NCBI GenBank assembly: GCA_027352645.1 | Contig: DAIEIL010000203.1 | Location: 1 to 16,142 of the forward strand | Origin: Rhodobiaceae bacterium | Lineage (GTDB): Bacteria > Pseudomonadota > Alphaproteobacteria > Parvibaculales > Parvibaculaceae | Direction: 5' to 3' | DNA: 16,142 bases | Shown: positions 13,961-16,142 of the stretch, in pieces | How the letters are laid out: each line of letters starts with the position of its first letter | How positions within the stretch are numbered: position 1 is the stretch's first letter | Notes under the pieces: generated by a model | Database searches by the model: none | What the model saw: the letters and a program-made list of their open reading frames with translations, nothing else | What the model was told of the DNA's origin: nothing | Program-made: the position numbers and the translations under genes

Positions 13961-15364
13961 ATGAGCGATTTCAAGCTCCTTATCGGCGGCAATCTCGTTG
14001 CCGGCGACCAGACGATGGATGTCATCAATCCCGCGACCGAGGAAGTGCTGGCGAAGTGTCCCCGCGCCTCCAAGGCGCAGCTCAATCAGGCGGTTGCCGC
14101 CGCGAAGGCCGCCTTCCCGGCCTGGGCCGCGACGCCGATCGCGGAGCGCAAGAAGGCGCTGGGCGCCATCGCCGACATCATCGAGGCCAATGCAGCCGAA
14201 CTCGCTCGCCTGCTGACGCAGGAACAGGGCAAGCCCATCGGCGATGCGACCGGCGAGGTCTATGGCACGGCGGCGTTCTTCCGCTACTTCACCATGCTCG
14301 ATCTGCCGGTGAAGGTGATCGATGACAGCGAGAACCGCCGCGTCGAAGCCCATCGCAAGCCGCTCGGCGTCATCGGCGCCATCGTGCCGTGGAACTTCCC
14401 GCTGATCCTCATGGCCTTCAAGGTGCCGCCCGCGCTTCTCGCCGGCAACACGCTGGTCGTGAAACCCGCGCCGACGACGCCGCTCGCGACACTCAAGCTT
14501 GGCGAGCTCATCAAGGACGCGCTGCCCGCAGGCGTCATCAATTTCATCACCGACGCGAACGATCTCGGCGGCGAACTGACGGCGCATCCCGATGTGCGCA
14601 AGATCTCGTTCACGGGTTCCACTGCGACGGGCGCCAAGGTCATGGCGGGCGCGGCGGCGACGCTGAAGCGCATCACGCTCGAACTCGGTGGCAACGACGC
14701 GGGCATCGTGCTCGACGACGTGGACCCCAAGACGGCGGCGCCGCAGCTTTTCCAGAGCGCCTTCCAGAACAATGGCCAGGTCTGCATCGCCATGAAGCGG
14801 CTCTATGTGCATGAGTCGATCTATGACGAGATGTGCGACGAGCTGGCGAAGATCGCCGACGCCGCCATCGTCGGCAATGGCCTCGAACAGGGCACGCAGC
14901 TCGGGCCGCTCCAGAACAGGATGCAGTTCGAGAAGGTGAAGGAACTGCTCGACGACGCGAAGAAGACCGGCAAGGTCATCGCGGGCGGCACGGTTCCCGA
15001 TCAGGCCGGCTACTTCATCAAACCGACCATCGTGCGCGACATCACCGACGGCGCGCGCCTCGTGGATGAAGAGCAGTTCGGCCCGGTGCTTCCGGTGATC
15101 AAATATTCCGACCCGGAAGATGCGGTGGCCCGCGCCAACGCCTCGCCCTATGGCCTTGGCGGCTCGATCTGGTCGACCGATCTCGATCGCGCCTACAAGC
15201 TCGCCGAGAAGATGGAGTCCGGCTCCGTCTGGGTGAACAAGCATGCCGAACTTGCGCCGAACATTCCCTTCGGCGGCTCGAAGATGTCCGGCATCGGCAC
15301 CGAACTCGGCGAAGAAGGCCTCGCGGAGTTCACGCAGTTGAAGATCATCAACATCGCAAGGTGA
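13961..15364 (+). CDS. NAD(P)-dependent aldehyde dehydrogenase
   Basis: The 467-residue protein belongs to the ALDH superfamily, which oxidises aldehydes to acids in the cytoplasm. The catalytic set is complete: Asn145 in VPWNFPL, general-base Glu241 in LELGGN and nucleophile Cys275 in GQVCIAMKRL; the Glu-Cys spacing of 34 equals that of the classical E268/C302. The cofactor-site region VVKPAPTTPL and the C-terminal IPFGGSKMSGIGTELGEEGL are also standard. Glu follows the nucleophile region with KRLYVHESIYDEM, as in plain ALDH or succinate-semialdehyde-like groups. The substrate is not clear; no partner gene for a defined pathway is adjacent. CAGGGAGA gives a good ribosome site. A strong hairpin lies 19 bases after the stop. 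Confidence 0.92.
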   Translation: MSDFKLLIGGNLVAGDQTMDVINPATEEVLAKCPRASKAQLNQAVAAAKAAFPAWAATPIAERKKALGAIADIIEANAAELARLLTQEQGKPIGDATGEVYGTAAFFRYFTMLDLPVKVIDDSENRRVEAHRKPLGVIGAIVPWNFPLILMAFKVPPALLAGNTLVVKPAPTTPLATLKLGELIKDALPAGVINFITDANDLGGELTAHPDVRKISFTGSTATGAKVMAGAAATLKRITLELGGNDAGIVLDDVDPKTAAPQLFQSAFQNNGQVCIAMKRLYVHESIYDEMCDELAKIADAAIVGNGLEQGTQLGPLQNRMQFEKVKELLDDAKKTGKVIAGGTVPDQAGYFIKPTIVRDITDGARLVDEEQFGPVLPVIKYSDPEDAVARANASPYGLGGSIWSTDLDRAYKLAEKMESGSVWVNKHAELAPNIPFGGSKMSGIGTELGEEGLAEFTQLKIINIAR

Positions 15365-15383
15365 TTTGAATCGTAGGCATCCC

Positions 15384-15412
15384 GTGCGGCTACCTCATTA
15401 TGGTGGCCGCAC
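15384..15412 (+). terminator. Strong hairpin between the aldehyde dehydrogenase and the AT-richer region
   Basis: An 11-bp stem, GTGCGGCTACC (15384-15394) with GGTGGCCGCAC (15402-15412) and one T-G wobble, closes a 7-base loop TCATTAT. It sits 19 bases after the aldehyde dehydrogenase stop and probably ends that transcript, although no T-run follows. It also lies where base composition changes, so it could mark the old chromosomal flank of an insertion. Confidence 0.5.
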
Positions 15413-15435
15413 AGGAATCGTCAGTCGGAGGAAAA

Positions 15436-16142
15436 TTGACCACTAGATATTTCGACTATATTGCCAATCGAATTGCAGCGGCAAAACGAAACGCGGATAG
15501 TTTGGCTTCGGGCGTTGGGCATCATGGCATTGAAGGGGAAATCCGCGAAATTGCGGCACGTGATTGTGTGGAGCCTTTTCTGACGCAGAGCTATCAATGC
15601 GGTACGGGAAAAGTAATTGATTCTACGCAAAATCTTTCCGACCAGATTGACTTGGTTGTCTACCACAGGAAGGTGGCGCCTCCGATTCTGGTCAATCGCG
15701 ATCTAGGCTTTTTTCCGGTAGAGTGCGTCCGCTACGTTTTTGAGATTAAGGCTACGCTTACGGCGACCGAAGTCAAAGATGCCAATAAGAAGTTCTCATC
15801 AGTCAGTAGGCTGATGTCGTTCCCAAAGAAGGATGAGGACGGTACTATTAAAGGTGGTCGCCTTCCCACGACCGTACTCTTTGCTTTCGGTTCGGACATC
15901 TCCGGTTCGGAAATAGAGCGATATAGGAAGCATACAGAGGTTGATTTTCCTCCATGCACTGTCCTTTGTGTTCTCGGTAAAGGGTATTGGTTTTATAGCT
16001 CCGAAACTAAAAGTTGGCATGGTCAAGAGTGTGGTGTCGACCTGCCCCCCTTTACAGAATTTTGCATGTTCATCACCGGCTTTATGAACACGTTAGCCGC
16101 AGAGGAGTCATCGATTCGACCATTCCAACCTGGTGCTTATGT
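15436..16142 (+). CDS. DUF6602-type protein, possible PD-(D/E)XK nuclease (C-terminus beyond the window)
   Basis: An open frame of 235 codons runs off the right edge. Its sequence (GHHGIEGEIRE, then PFLTQSYQCGTGKVID, SDQIDLVVYHR, FFPVECVRYVFEIKATLT) fits the DUF6602 pattern as I remember it. A PD-(D/E)XK-like core can be read: helical Glu35, Asp72 in QIDLVV and Glu103-x-Lys105 in FEIKA. I infer, but cannot prove, DNA or RNA cleavage. The TTG at 15436 is chosen because GGAGG lies four bases upstream; an in-frame ATG at 15400 lies in a hairpin, lacks a ribosome site and would add 12 residues. Codon use is unlike the neighbours: hand counts of three 60-base rows (from 15481, 15721, 15781) give about 53, 50 and 47% G+C, against about 77 and 60% for rows 14101 and 15181 of the dehydrogenase. 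This suggests horizontal transfer. Confidence 0.68.
   Translation, partial: MTTRYFDYIANRIAAAKRNADSLASGVGHHGIEGEIREIAARDCVEPFLTQSYQCGTGKVIDSTQNLSDQIDLVVYHRKVAPPILVNRDLGFFPVECVRYVFEIKATLTATEVKDANKKFSSVSRLMSFPKKDEDGTIKGGRLPTTVLFAFGSDISGSEIERYRKHTEVDFPPCTVLCVLGKGYWFYSSETKSWHGQECGVDLPPFTEFCMFITGFMNTLAAEESSIRPFQPGAY

Noticed and set aside
13760..15244. A 494-codon open frame on the minus strand across the aldehyde dehydrogenase
   Set aside because: Antisense shadow of a gene with a complete catalytic set; its own sequence resembles no family and is compositionally typical of GC-rich shadows.
1..16142. tRNA, rRNA, CRISPR array, transposase or integrase
   Set aside because: None was seen by eye: no regularly spaced repeats, no cloverleaf in the gaps, and no transposase or integrase motifs in any open frame.

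Overview
The window looks like a chromosomal stretch of a GC-rich alphaproteobacterium (Hyphomicrobiales/Parvibaculum-like is my impression, not proven). The support is the high G+C coding bias, the families present, a TTGACG/CTATAT-type promoter before nrdA, and two copies of a palindromic 'CGTCAT...ATGACG' mosaic repeat of the RIME kind seen in this class. About 15.4 kb reads as ordinary core or soft-core genome; the last ~0.7 kb changes character.

Layout: (1) 1-402, minus: 5' part of a proline iminopeptidase, cut by the window edge. (2) 403-794: a gene-free divergent region with a likely nrdA promoter, weak NrdR-like boxes and two tandem hairpins in the presumed leader. (3) 795-3905: nrdA and nrdB, a class I ribonucleotide reductase, with a palindromic mosaic repeat between them and a second copy after nrdB. 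(4) 4032-6809: a small EamA-type membrane protein, a secreted GH17-like glucanase and an ACS-family MFS transporter. (5) 6810-7283, minus: a DUF3237 protein whose stop abuts that of the transporter. (6) 7435-10054: a tightly overlapping ABC importer operon of the BtuF-BtuC-BtuD / FecBCD type. (7) 10153-12512: a LOG-family protein and a CPD photolyase. (8) 12480-13283, minus: a TrmH/SpoU RNA methyltransferase whose C-terminus overlaps the photolyase end. (9) 13464-15364: a small Pro/Tyr-rich secreted protein and an aldehyde dehydrogenase.

(10) 15365-16142: a strong hairpin, then a visibly more AT-rich gene that runs off the right edge. I read it as a DUF6602-type protein with a possible PD-(D/E)XK nuclease core (D72, E103-x-K105). 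It is the best candidate for the start of an accessory or defence island, but its partners lie outside the window.

No tRNA, rRNA, CRISPR array, insertion sequence or integrase was found. Functionally the window combines dNTP supply (NrdAB), uptake and transport (ABC importer, MFS, EamA), light-driven DNA repair (photolyase), RNA modification and aldehyde oxidation. I see no single pathway linking these blocks.
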